From Climacium dendroides (Eukaryota; Streptophyta; Bryopsida; Hypnales; Climaciaceae), in the NCBI GenBank assembly GCA_950106755.1, contig OX467089.1, positions 6,822,501 to 6,886,500 of the forward strand: DNA of 64,000 bases, written 5' to 3'. Position numbers and translations under genes: made by a program. Positions 10,674-20,612 of this stretch are shown piece by piece (positions within the stretch are counted from its first letter, which is position 1; the number at the start of each line of letters is the position of its first letter). The notes under the pieces are model-generated. The model ran no database searches. It was given only the letters and a program-made list of their open reading frames with translations, and was not told the DNA's origin.

Positions 10674-11264
10674 TTATGTCTCAAGCCTCTCACCTCCCCA
10701 GCATACAAAATGTAACAATTCATCCACACTTGGATCTCTCTTCACTTCATTCTTCAGCTGTTCGCTTTGGAATACATGCGCCACATTGAAGTCATCGATA
10801 CTGAACGGTCTCCAATTCTCACCTCGAGGGTATTCTTCAGGCATCAGGAAACAGAAATCGTCTTTCCCAACTCCTGGATAACGATTTCTCAGAGCTCGCA
10901 AGTGTTTAGCAACGTCGTCCTTGGATCGCAGCAGCTTCCCATCCTTCGATTTGTAATAGATGTCGGCAAATCTGGATGATTTGTCACCTCGAATGACGAT
11001 GGTTTTGGAAAATCCTTCCGGAGGGACAGGATAAGATGGCCGCAACACCAGAGGTTGTGTGTTGGTAATATATTCTTGGTCGTCGAAATCTGCAGCATCA
11101 ACGCAACTGATAGGCTTTCCCCATTCCTTAGCCTTGTCACACACAAACACCTCCTTCTCCATGGAATTATAGAACTCCCTCGATGGTATATACCTCCATT
11201 TGTAGCATTGAGAGCATTGCATCCCGTAAGTTTTAATGGCGACTACCCTATACTCGTCACCCAT
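10674..11264 (-). CDS. CW-type zinc finger plus MBD protein, copy B
   Basis: The intronless 196-aa frame starts at the ATG for MGDEYRVV; the longer frame upstream lacks an ATG. The CW zinc finger spans about residues 15-65 (MQCSQCYKWRYIP; further Cys in FVCDKAK and ISCVD). The MBD-like domain spans about 88-135 (PPEGFSKTIVIRG, SSRFADIYYKSKDG). A C-terminal region (DDFCFLMPEEYPRGENW) is shared with copy C but lost from copy A. CW plus MBD is the plant MBD1/2/4/12 arrangement, expected to be a nuclear chromatin reader. It differs from copy C by about one residue (Val versus Ile near the C-terminus). Upstream are repeated 'gtaaagtaaaagcca'-like units. The remains of a DENN gene lie directly upstream in the same orientation, mirroring the intact pair at 27.9-35.7 kb. 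Confidence 0.85.
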   Translation of the reverse strand: MGDEYRVVAIKTYGMQCSQCYKWRYIPSREFYNSMEKEVFVCDKAKEWGKPISCVDAADFDDQEYITNTQPLVLRPSYPVPPEGFSKTIVIRGDKSSRFADIYYKSKDGKLLRSKDDVAKHLRALRNRYPGVGKDDFCFLMPEEYPRGENWRPFSIDDFNVAHVFQSEQLKNEVKRDPSVDELLHFVCWGGERLET

Positions 11265-11995
11265 ATTTGAAAATTTGAAGCAAACTCTCAAAGAAACTCA
11301 AGGAGTTGAATAGGCAAGTTTGGATATAAAAAAATATGGAGTCTCTAGATCAACAGATGTACTACCATTAAGGAAATTAAAAAGAGTGTGAAATTCACGT
11401 CTTTGTCTCTCCTTTATATATCTAAATGTTCTTCTAAATAATGTAAAAGCCATGTAAAGTAAAAGCCACATAAGTAGAAGCCACGTAAAGTAAAAGCAAT
11501 ATAAAGTAAAAGTCACATACAGAAATGCAGTGAGGTTGGATTCCGTACATTACACGTCAATGCGGATACAGTGGTTTTCAAATGGAAATTAGTAGGATCG
11601 TCGCATAGCTGCTTGTTACAATCAGATCAAAGGCAAGCTTACGAGACTTGTACGCCAAGGTACCGAAGTCTTAAACCAACTGCACTCATTCCATTTCTAT
11701 CTACAACAGCCCGTCGTCCACAACGCCCTCAGATCTTTTCTCTAGAATGTCTCGGGACATTTGTCAGAGGTGTCATATATGAGACGGGGCTGTTCTAAAA
11801 TCCTCAAATTTTAAACTCTCCAGATTAATTAATTCCTCGCACCCTCTAAGCCGGTGCTGTTTGCCACTCAATTTGAGGCTCGCTAAATTAAGTAAAGGTA
11901 CATACGTAGGTAAAAAAGAAACAACCTATGCCATTCTGGGGTAGTAATTACCCGGTGTTAGGCACGAGAATGATGAAAAGCTTGTGTACAAAGTC

Positions 11996-12620
11996 TCAAC
12001 TATTTTGGTAGCTTGAAAGTATGGCATCTGTGTATACAGAAAATAATTGAGTATCTGCAAAATGCTGCAATCAGAACAGAGCTTGTCAATGGAAGGCATA
12101 GCCAGTTAGGAATAAGAGAAGGGTTCAAAACTACGTTTCAAAACACAAATATACCCACATAAAACCTGCTAGCGGTGCCGTAAGATGATAATTTGCGGAA
12201 TCAAATTCAAAATACCTTAATAAAAGCTTGCTCACGTGAAGAAAACGAATCAATGAAGCTATCCTTGAGCAGCAGTGACACCTGTCCACATCGAGATATA
12301 TGAAATTTAAAAGAGAACACAAATATAGGACCCCAGTCTTTAACACACTACCCCCAAACCCCAAAATAGTTTCAAAGCAGAGTATTTGAAGAATAAATTT
12401 GAGAATTTTTTTGCTCAGTCCTGCCATGGCTCAAGAATAACAGAAGTTAAGCAGTACTGTACACAATAACCAATTGCATGTAATGAGCGTGAAAGACTGT
12501 TTACCTCATCTGAAAGACTGTTTACCTTATCAATGTTAGATTGCACATTGGTTATGGTGTAAGACCGCAGGTCTTTACACAGTGTTTCCGCACAGTAATG
12601 TCGTAATAGTTGTAGGAAAC
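11996..12620 (-). pseudogene. 3' fragment of a duplicated DENN-domain gene (broken copy)
   Basis: Three terminal exons are recognisable by comparison with the intact gene: part of exon 17 (12620-12526; FLQVLRHYCAETLCKDLRS), exon 18 (12281-12216; LLKDSFIDSFSSREQAFIK) and the last exon (12064-11996; DTQLFSVYTD to stop). Homology to the intact copy stops abruptly at 12620, in the middle of exon 17. Upstream DNA is unrelated until the 5' half reappears at 24042. A 21-bp stretch with 'tgaaagactgtttacct' is duplicated at the exon 17 donor. It cannot give a normal protein. Confidence 0.85.
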
Positions 12621-12849
12621 AAATTATAAACTTTATCATCCCCACATTACTAATTATTCGATACACTCTCTATTCCTACTACAAATCTACAATGCGCTTG
12701 AAGATTCTTGAATGTTCTTTTCTTCACATCTTAAGAGTACCTTTTTTTTTTATTGATTCTTACGAAATTTAATCATATAATACCAAATGTCCTCACTCTT
12801 TACAATTCCATCTTATAATTAAATTTTACTATTTATGTGTATATATTAG

Positions 12850-13270
12850 GGTTTAGGTGAAATCTAAAATGAACTCCTAAATGCCAAAGGCACCCAAATA
12901 TGGTGTTTGCAAAACTTTGAAGTTAAATAAATCTTAACCAACTTAGTACTTTTAGGTAGTTCATATTTTTTAGTGCTCTTCTTAAAGTATAGATTTACCT
13001 CCAAAAGTCCGATCTTGAAATTAAATGACAATGATTTTTCTATAAGAGATTTTGTGCAAGAGTACCCTGTGTAATCTTGACTTTCTTAAGTGTTAAGAGC
13101 TCTTAGAAATGAGCCTCAAATTATGCAGTAGATCTTGGAGAAAAAATCAGATTCTAAATTCATTTTAAAATGTTGTAGAGAGAATTTCGAGAAGTCATAA
13201 ATTCATCCAGGTTCTTCAAGTTAGGTAAGTTAACCTCAAATTTTTTTTGTCATCAACTTTTTAGATTTCA
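12850..13270 (-). repeat. Dispersed noncoding repeat, copy 1 (inverted)
   Basis: Read on the minus strand, this shares ordered phrases with 17290-17770, 43735-44250 and 45225-45775, such as 'gattttttctccaagatct', 'gaggctcatttc' and, at one end, 'ggtgcc' followed by 'catttag'. No coding frame is seen. It is a low-identity, old repeat family of about 500 bp. Confidence 0.6.
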
Positions 13271-13329
13271 CTTGCAAAAAAGACTTCAATTGTTTTTTGC
13301 TATTTTAGTACCTTCATAATCAAACGTTA

Positions 13330-13735
13330 TAATCTTTCACTTTATAAGTGATATTGTTGTACTTTTTTTTCACGTGAATTTCATGACTTTATATTGATTT
13401 GGACATTAAAGGACAGGGCAAGTTTCTTGACCCCATTTTCTTTATTTCACGTAGAAGGTCATTCAAAGTGACCACCAATATCATATTTTTTTGAATGCTT
13501 GAGTTTAGGATTGATTGCAACTTGGACAACATGTTTCCCATTTTTTTTCACATGAATGTCCACTATTATATAGTTTTGGACATTAAAAGTACAAGGCAAG
13601 GTTCTGGCCTTCATTTTTTATTTCACATACAAGGTCATTCAAAGAGACCAACAATTGCCTACATCTGTGTCTAAACTCTTTAGTTTATGAGTGATTGCAA
13701 GTCGTACAACATGATTTCTTTTTTTTTAAAATGAT
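13330..13735. repeat. Degenerate tandem repeat, period about 178 bp, 2+ units
   Basis: The ordered phrases 'gtacaacatg'-like, 'tttttttcacatgaat', 'ttttggacattaaa', 'ggcaag' and 'caaggtcattcaaag' recur about 178 bp apart, with a third partial unit. No coding potential. Confidence 0.6.
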
Positions 13736-13944
13736 TTATTCTATTGACGATATACTAGGGCTTGGATGCTATTGCAATATTTTCAAAATCAAATTATTCA
13801 TGCTCAAAGTAGAATTCAAAAAGATCCTTCCAAAAATTTAAACTACCAAAAATAGCAATCAGGTAAGGGTTCATATAACTTCAAAGTTCTTTACACACAA
13901 CATTTTGAAAGAACATTGGCTCCAGCATTGGACATACTCTAGAA

Positions 13945-15240
13945 TTGAGTTCCCATGTGAAAAATGATTTATTATGGAATTCCATGGACCCCATTATGGT
14001 TGAGAGCAAAGAGATTGATGTACAAGTACAAATGGATGGGAAAGTGCATATGAACCACCAGAGTATTTTGAATTCTGACTTGCATATGATTGAAGTTAGT
14101 GACAACGAAGATGAACCACATTTTCCTCAATTGAAAGGGAAAATAACTTGATTTGTGCATTGGCTGAGACGGTCCAACATCCACCTATTGGACCATTTCG
14201 ACGGGAAGATTTTATTTGGAAGGCTCACAAGACTTCTAGCAAAGGATTCTATTATGACTCTGAGATTGCTGTCATTCCATGGAGTCGGTTAGAGGATTTT
14301 GTAGCTGGAGAGCAAACCAATGAGAATTTTCCTTGCAAATTTACCAAGGAGACTGTGAAGATCAACAAATCTGGAACTCTACTCAAACCTTGAGCGAACA
14401 GTGGCTCCAAAGTGATTAGGTAATACACCACTTTTTATTTGTTAAATCACATGAATTTCTTCAATATAATAATATAAATGATACTTCCACTTTTCTATAT
14501 CTTTTTAGATTGTACAACCCATCTTTCATTACATTAAAATGTACTTCTAATTTGTACAATTTATTCTTGTATCTATATTTTCTTTGTTTATGTGTTCAAA
14601 TTCTTAGTGGTGAAATTTCAATGGAATAAGTATTTTCATAAATCTAATAACTTTTGCTCTTGAAATTTTTTGAATACCATTATTGTTTTATTTTGTTTTC
14701 ATTCTTATTAATATTGTATTCATTCTTATTAATATTGTTTTCATTCTTATTAATACTGTTTTCAAGATGCTCCATCCAGACATAGAGGATGGGCTTATTG
14801 TTAGAGAAGCTGACACTCGACATGGCATTGACAAAAACATCCCTTTGTCACAAGGATTATCTTCATTATATGGTGCATACAATGTTCCAGAACTCCCAGT
14901 CTTTATTGATGACGACGTAGGAGCAATTGATATTTCTAATACTGAAGAAGAGCTGATGGTCTTCAAAAACAAAGATCCCAAAGTGTGTAGGGTAGTTTGG
15001 CCTAATCCTCATGTTCTTTTTGAAGACCTATTGACACTAGTAGATGAACATGATTTGCATGATCACCGGATAGCCGATCTTCAAGCCATTCGAGGGAAGT
15101 ATAAGAGCATGGTAGTACGAGGGGTTGTTAATGTTGGAGCATTCAATAGTACTTGGTCTTTCCCTGAATTGCTTGGTGATAACAGTTTGATACGTAGCAA
15201 AGGATTCTTAGAACCGAAGTCCAGGAAAGTTCAAAAGTAG
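13945..15240 (+). pseudogene. Remnant of an unrecognised two-part gene
   Basis: Part one (13945-14392) has a frame with acidic and hydrophilic segments (HMIEVSDNEDEPHFPQ), a one-base slip near 14145, then ICALAETVQHPPIGPFRRED. A possible intron (donor near 14419, acceptor at 14766) leads to part two (14767-15240), starting MLHPDIEDGL and containing FIDDDVGAIDIS and STWSFPELLGDNSLI. The codon use looks like decayed coding DNA. I do not recognise the family. It may be the accessory gene of a transposon, given its location in transposon-rich DNA upstream of the DUF7869-like remnant. The apparent hydrophobic N-terminal extension of part two is just a 24-bp tandem repeat (14695-14765) read through the intron. 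Confidence 0.4.
14695..14765 (+). repeat. 24-bp tandem repeat, three units
   Basis: The unit 'ttcattcttattaatattg' plus a few T-rich bases repeats three times directly before the acceptor at 14766. In frame it would encode a repeated hydrophobic septapeptide-like pattern, but this is most likely intronic. Confidence 0.75.
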
Positions 15241-16280
15241 CATGTCATTGATACATGGTAGGTAAAGGTTTAGCCATTTAATTGTAGGTCTACAAGTATT
15301 ATATGTCAACACTATTTAGAAAAAATGAAAGAATATGTTCTTCTGAAATTTTTGAGTAATTTAATGCCTTAGATTTCTTTATGATTTACATTCTTATAAT
15401 CTAAAGACACAAATAATCCTACATGTTTTAATTTGCAATGCCATGGTACAAATTAGTGTGTTTGAATCTTATATTACAAGCATTACAAATTTGATTTTCT
15501 CTTCTATTTTGTATATAATTGAAGTCAATAATTTAAAAAATAATAATAATAGAGTTTCTATTCTATTGATTTTTCCAAAATTTAAATGAATTTATTGAAT
15601 ACAAATTTATCACAATTCAAAATTCTTAATACAACAAATTTCAATTAACTCGCAAATGACCAAATAGGTTACTTTGGATTTTTTGAGAACTTGTAAGTCC
15701 TCTATTGGTTTTATGATTTAGAATCTTTACATGAATTTCATATAGTGGATGTCATTCATAAAAATTTATACCTGAAGCTTTGTTTCATGTCATTCCAAAA
15801 AAATTTCAAAAGTCTGAAGTTTTTTTTTCTATGTTAAAATTGGGTAGTAAAACATTTATTTAAAAAGAAATATTGTATGTTTTTTTAGTTGCATAAAATG
15901 ATACTTGCTCCTAAACTTCTGAACCATTCAATTTTTAATTATGGAATAGAAGTTATGATTGTATACATTGATACCTATACCTAACTTTTGAACCATTCAA
16001 ATTTTTAATTATAAAATGAAAGTTATGAAGAGTTTCATTTTGCAAATAATGAAAGGTCCCTAAACCTTAAGAATACTCAATTTCAAGACTTGCCAATATG
16101 AATTCTCAATTCCACGAAGCTTCAAAAAATATGCAACGACTTGGGCCAAATGTCAATTCTCCTTGTCTTTCAAGGAAAATTTACTGAAAAATATTTCAAG
16201 ATGTTTCACCTCCCTAAAATTCAGTTCCAAACCTTAGATGGTCGTCTTATGGAATTCGTACCTTAATTGATGAGTTCAGT
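15241..16280. other. AT-rich noncoding DNA
   Basis: No gene seen. A tandem pair of about 73-bp units lies near 15890-16040 (shared 'gaaccattcaa', 'tttttaattat', 'gaaagttatga'-like phrases). Confidence 0.5.
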
Positions 16281-16333
16281 TCTGTACTAAAGAATGGACC
16301 AAGAGCAGGAGTTGGGCTGAGCGAGACGGAGTT

Positions 16334-16415
16334 GCTGGACGGGGGGAGTGGAGGGAGTGCAACCGGGTAGGAGTGCTGGACGGGGGGAGTGGAGGGAGTG
16401 CAACCGGGTAGGAGT
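16334..16415. repeat. G-rich 41-bp tandem repeat, two units
   Basis: The unit starting 'gctggacggggggagtgg' begins at 16334 and at 16375 and is identical in both. The strongly G-rich strand contains runs of six and three G that could form G-quadruplexes. Confidence 0.85.
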
Positions 16416-16573
16416 GCAGGCCGGGCAGTTGGGCCTGGCAGCCTGGTGAGGGCCCATTGCCTGCCACGGAGGCCCCTCTTTCTCTCGAAGGGGGGTGTTT
16501 AACGTCGCGCAAATCCTAAACCCTAAACACTGACTGGTCAATCGTAATCGGAACTGTACATGCAAATGCCGGA

Positions 16574-17978
16574 CGTTAAACATCCCCCCCTCGAGCAAAA
16601 GGGGGGGTCTGTTAGGCATAGTGGGCCTCTGTTTCTCCTCTGTTCCCTCTGTCCGTTCCCTTCGTTCCCTGCCTTGGCTCTTCCTTTTCTCCTCCCTCTC
16701 TTGCTCCCTTGCTTCCTTCCTTGACTCCTATCATTTGGCCAGAGGTTTCTCTAGCTTCAACCTCATGTTTTTGCCTTTATCCCCTAATTGTCCAAGGCAT
16801 CGAATTTTTGCGTTTCAAATATTGTGATGTTGAATAAAGCCTTAAGAATCAATTTTCTTTTCCTATGTGATCTCTAATGTGTCTAGTTTGAATTTGTACA
16901 GTTACAATTCAAAAAAAATTGATTCAACTTATCAAAATGTTGGCTTTTGTTCAATTTTAAGCAAATCTCGAGAAGCTAAAAACAAGCCTTAAGCATTTAG
17001 GGTTAAATGTTTTCTTTTGCATCAAATGTTTTATTTAAAATTTCATTTCAAATACTTCTTAAGCACCATTCATTCCAAAAGCATGGTTATAGTCTTCATC
17101 AATATTTTTTTTAAACAAATTCAACCATAGGATTCTTTGGTTAACTTGTTCAAGTACATTGTTCTAAGATTATAAAATGACTTTTACTACCAATTGCAAG
17201 TTCAATGTACTAAAAGTTAACTTTAAATGTAGGCTTCACTAGCACTTCTAAAAGGTGAACGCTTTTGTATTTCAACATTTTTAGAAAAGAAATATGTATA
17301 CGTTATAACTTGTCCATGTACTAGTCAATATGTTGGAAAAGTCAATATGTTCAAAAATCTTTCAAATTTCTTTTCACATATGAAATCTACAAAGTTGGTC
17401 ACCCCCAAAATATATGAGGTTATAAGGCCCAACATGCACAACCCCAATCAATTCATGGCTTTCCAAAATCTATTCTATAATTTTTTAAAATGAATTTCTT
17501 ATGTGATTTTTTTTCCACAATCTAGTGTATTTGAGGCTCATTTCCAAGAACCCTCAATACTACGTGAAGTCAAGATTGCAATGGGTAGCCTTGCGCAAAA
17601 TCTTGAATAGAAAAATCATAATCATCTATTTTAAAAATCGGATTTTTAATGCTAAAATGAAACTTCAAATAGAGTTCGCAAAAAAATAAACTACTAGAAA
17701 TAGAAAGTTGGTTAGGTTTTATTTACCTTCACAATATTTGAAACTTGAAAATTTGGTGCCTTGAACGATTAAGGGTTAAAGACAAAGACACAAGGTTGAG
17801 GTTGAAAAAATCCGTGGCCAAAGGATAAGAGTCAAGGAAGGGAGCAAGGGAACAGGAGAGGGAGGGAGAAAAGGAGGAGCCAAGGCAGGAGAGCGAAGGG
17901 AACGGACAGAGGGAACGTAGGAGGAGCAGGCCCCACTACGCCTGACAGGCCCCCCCTTTTGCTCAAGGGGGGGTGTTT
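16574..17978. mobile_element. 1.4-kb element with about 250-bp inverted arms, noncoding
   Basis: The left arm (about 16574-16835) and right arm (about 17735-17978) are reverse complements with scattered mismatches. From outside in they share a C-run/G-run block ('gagcaaaaggggggg'), 'aggcatagtggg' versus 'aggcgtagtgggg', and a pyrimidine-rich tract of about 110 bp ('ctctgttccctctgtccgtt'). Inside these come 'caacctcatg' versus 'caaccttgtg', and 'tcaaatattgtg'. The interior is AT-rich with one copy of the dispersed repeat (17290-17770) and no long frame. Long arms and lack of coding suggest a non-autonomous foldback or Mutator-like transposon. I could not fix the exact ends or a target duplication. 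Confidence 0.65.
17290..17770 (+). repeat. Dispersed noncoding repeat, copy 2
   Basis: It shares ordered phrases with the copies at 12850, 43735 and 45225: 'aggcccaacatgcacaac', 'tctagtgtatttgaggctc', 'agtcaagattgcaatggg' and an end at 'aatttggtgccttga'. It lies inside the 1.4-kb inverted-arm element. Confidence 0.65.
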
Positions 17979-17979
17979 A

Positions 17980-19050
17980 ACCCCTAAATGCCGGACCCAT
18001 GACCATTGATTTCAAGCCTTAGTGCCCATTACTTATTTTGCTTCCATTTTGCAAGTAGATATACATGAAAAAATTTATATTTATTTGTCAGAGATGAAAC
18101 TACATGGCTTCTTTAGATCACAAAAATTTTAGATTTTTTTGAGGAAAATTGATTTTTTTGATAATTTTTGAAGAAAAAGTGAAGAAAAATCATATCAAAT
18201 AGAAAATTAGTTCAAAAAATCCGAAATTTTCACCATGTGTGTATATTATAGTGACAAACATCATGGTGTAAACTCAATTTCCATGTCATCCTATAAATAG
18301 AATTCTATAGAAATTGAAAATACATCCGAAGTTCAAATCGCAATAAAATATTCAATATTATAATTTTTTTCAATATCTCAATTGGAGTAGAAATTAATGT
18401 ACATGACCTTCGTTTCACTAGTTGGACTCAAACTCGAAAAACATCATTTTTGTAGAGAGATTTCAGATTTAGAGCAAGGAACCACAACTTCCCAAAATAC
18501 ACTGAAATAGCATATTTTGTAATCCGTTTTTTTTACTTAATCCTCAACTACATGAAAACAAACACTAGTTAGAATAAAAACTCAATTGGATACTCTTTGT
18601 AACTCAACATGAAAGATCAACAAGAAGTGGATGAAAAAAATGCTTCTCATCTCTCTTGAGAACCCTGGACTGTCATCCAAACGCCACAGAATGGCACTTG
18701 CGGCATTCCAGGGTTAACGTCCGGCCTTGCAAATTGCATAGGATTTTTCCTTTTCTTTTTTTGAATTCGACAAAACAGTCAATTAATATCGACATTAGAT
18801 TCTGGAAATAGGAGCTTTTTTGGGTAAAAAAATTATACTGGCGACATCGAGCTAATTATTCTTAAGTAACTGAAAATGAAAGATTATAGGCTGTTAGAAA
18901 TTAATAAATGCACTTGTCAATGGGAGCAAAAGTGCCGGCATATTTCTATTCGCGGTTCATGAGAAACGTTTGAAAATCCCGTGCCTTGTTCCCGGGATAA
19001 CCTTTGCGTAATGCGTTTAGCGGCAAGAGTGTTTCTCTCCCTTTCCCTCA
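17980..19050. other. AT-rich noncoding DNA
   Basis: No gene seen. A compact region near 18655-18725 is GC-richer and holds the inverted pair 'aaccctgga' / 'tccagggtt', a possible small hairpin or terminus. Confidence 0.4.
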
Positions 19051-19054
19051 TGCG

Positions 19055-19195
19055 AACTTTCCATTCTCATTTCCGTCGTCCACAGTCAGAATCCTTCCTC
19101 AGGCAGAATTTTCCATTGTCATTTTCGCCATCCGCACTCATACACCTCCCTCACGCACAGCTTCCCATTGTCATTTTCGTTGCCTGCACTAAGAA
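19055..19195 (+). repeat. Degenerate tandem repeat, period about 52 bp
   Basis: Three units share 'ccattgtcattttcg' followed by 'catccgcac'-like ends, starting near 19060, 19111 and 19165. The frame through it (19004-19265) is a by-product. Confidence 0.6.
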
Positions 19196-19779
19196 TCCTA
19201 CATCTCTTTTCGTAGTATGCCACACATCCGATCTAACAAAGGTCATTTTATTACGTCTCTACTAGGACAGTAACTAGACATCTTTGATTTTTGTAAGGGT
19301 TGCTGGCGACAATTCATTTGATTGGATTCCAGGTTCGGGTACACAATACATGTCCCTCAATCTCTCTTCATTTTCCTCCAACAATCGTTCTGTTTTTTCC
19401 ATCAAGCATTGTTATTCTATCTCTCATGCGGCCTCTCTGACAATATGCTCCGCGTATCTGTAATGCACATCATTTGAATTTGTGTCTTCTGAATTTTATG
19501 TAATCCAGTCGTGGGACAGTAGAGAATATGCGGATTTCATAGGGTGATTGGGAACGTGTTATTCGGTGCTTGTAATTTTTTGTAGGTTTTGAGGTCTTTC
19601 AGTGTTTTCATTTTGGATATGGGACTTATTGTGATCAACTCGGCAAGGCTCTGTGTCACATTCCATGGTTCATGGTGTGGTTTGTGGAAATGAAATCCCT
19701 GAATACCCGCCGCGTTTTCAGGATGATCACTAAATAACATAATATGAGAAACCTCCGTGAATTGCGGGAACGAACTTCC

Positions 19780-20510
19780 ACTTGACCCGAGTTAAAGTAT
19801 GAGTACATCATTCAACGAGAATTGTGTTACAGGAGGAATTTCAACTCGACCCGAGTTAAAGTATTAGTACATTATTTGACAAGAATTGTGTTACAAGAGA
19901 AATTTCAACTCAGCCCGAGTTAAATCATATAAAAGGAAATTATTTAATCTCACGTCTACATGGTAGAGGACAAAAGTAACTGTAATTTTGGGATATACTA
20001 ATAGAACCGTTATTTTCTATTTAACTCAAGACGAGTTGACTTTGTTTTACCTCGAGGGTATGGTGTCCTATTTTAGAAATGAATAAATATCTATGGTCAT
20101 ATGGAACCATATGAACTTTGATATTTAGTCATCCGTGAAATTCTGCAAAGTAATATTGTATCTAATCGTTCAAGTACTTTATCTCGTATTGAGTTAAATG
20201 CGAAGGGTCGGGCTGAAGTATATTTTAGATAAAATTCTTCTCGCAAAAGATATCATGTGTGCTCAATCCTAGTTCATTTAACTCGAATTGAGTTAAAGAT
20301 TTCAGGTTGCATGTTCACTTTCATCAAATTGATTTCTTGATTAACTGACCTGAAATAATCGATTACTGATTTCATTCGTAGGATATTTTAATATTTTGTA
20401 TGTCTCACCCTCGTAAGATCAATCATCAATGCCCTCTAAGTTAACTCGATTCGAGTTAAAGCTCAATATCTTACAAGGTCGTTACTTACAGTTAACTCGA
20501 GTCGAATTAA
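19780..20510. promoter_or_regulatory. Array of eight near-palindromic TTAACTCGA/TCGAGTTAA motifs
   Basis: Sites at about 19780, 19843, 19907, 20021, 20181, 20278, 20441 and 20491 all fit the consensus TTAACTCGANTCGAGTTAA or a half of it. The best ones are 'ttaactcgattcgagttaaa' and 'ttaactcgaattgagttaaa'. The first three sit in a 63-bp tandem repeat; the others are spaced 50-160 bp apart in otherwise unrelated sequence. The array ends about 100 bp before the first coding-like segment of the DUF7869-like remnant. Inference: binding sites for a dimeric protein, for example subterminal transposase sites or an operator-like promoter. Nothing in the sequence proves this. Confidence 0.6.
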
Positions 20511-20612
20511 GTATATTCATCCACACGGTGATATCAAATGATTCAATAATAGTGTCCATGTCTGATAAATTGTTAATTTCACGCAGAGTTGATATGACTG
20601 CTCGCGATCATC

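Noticed and set aside
14683..14766. Hydrophobic membrane segment at the start of a gene
   Set aside because: It is translation of a 24-bp tandem repeat that most likely lies in an intron before the acceptor at 14766.
16515..16535. Interstitial telomere array
   Set aside because: Only about two CCCTAAA-type units are present, too few for a telomeric tract.
19780..20510. CRISPR-like array
   Set aside because: The recurrent unit is a short dyad at irregular spacing, the organism is a plant, and there are no uniform spacers.
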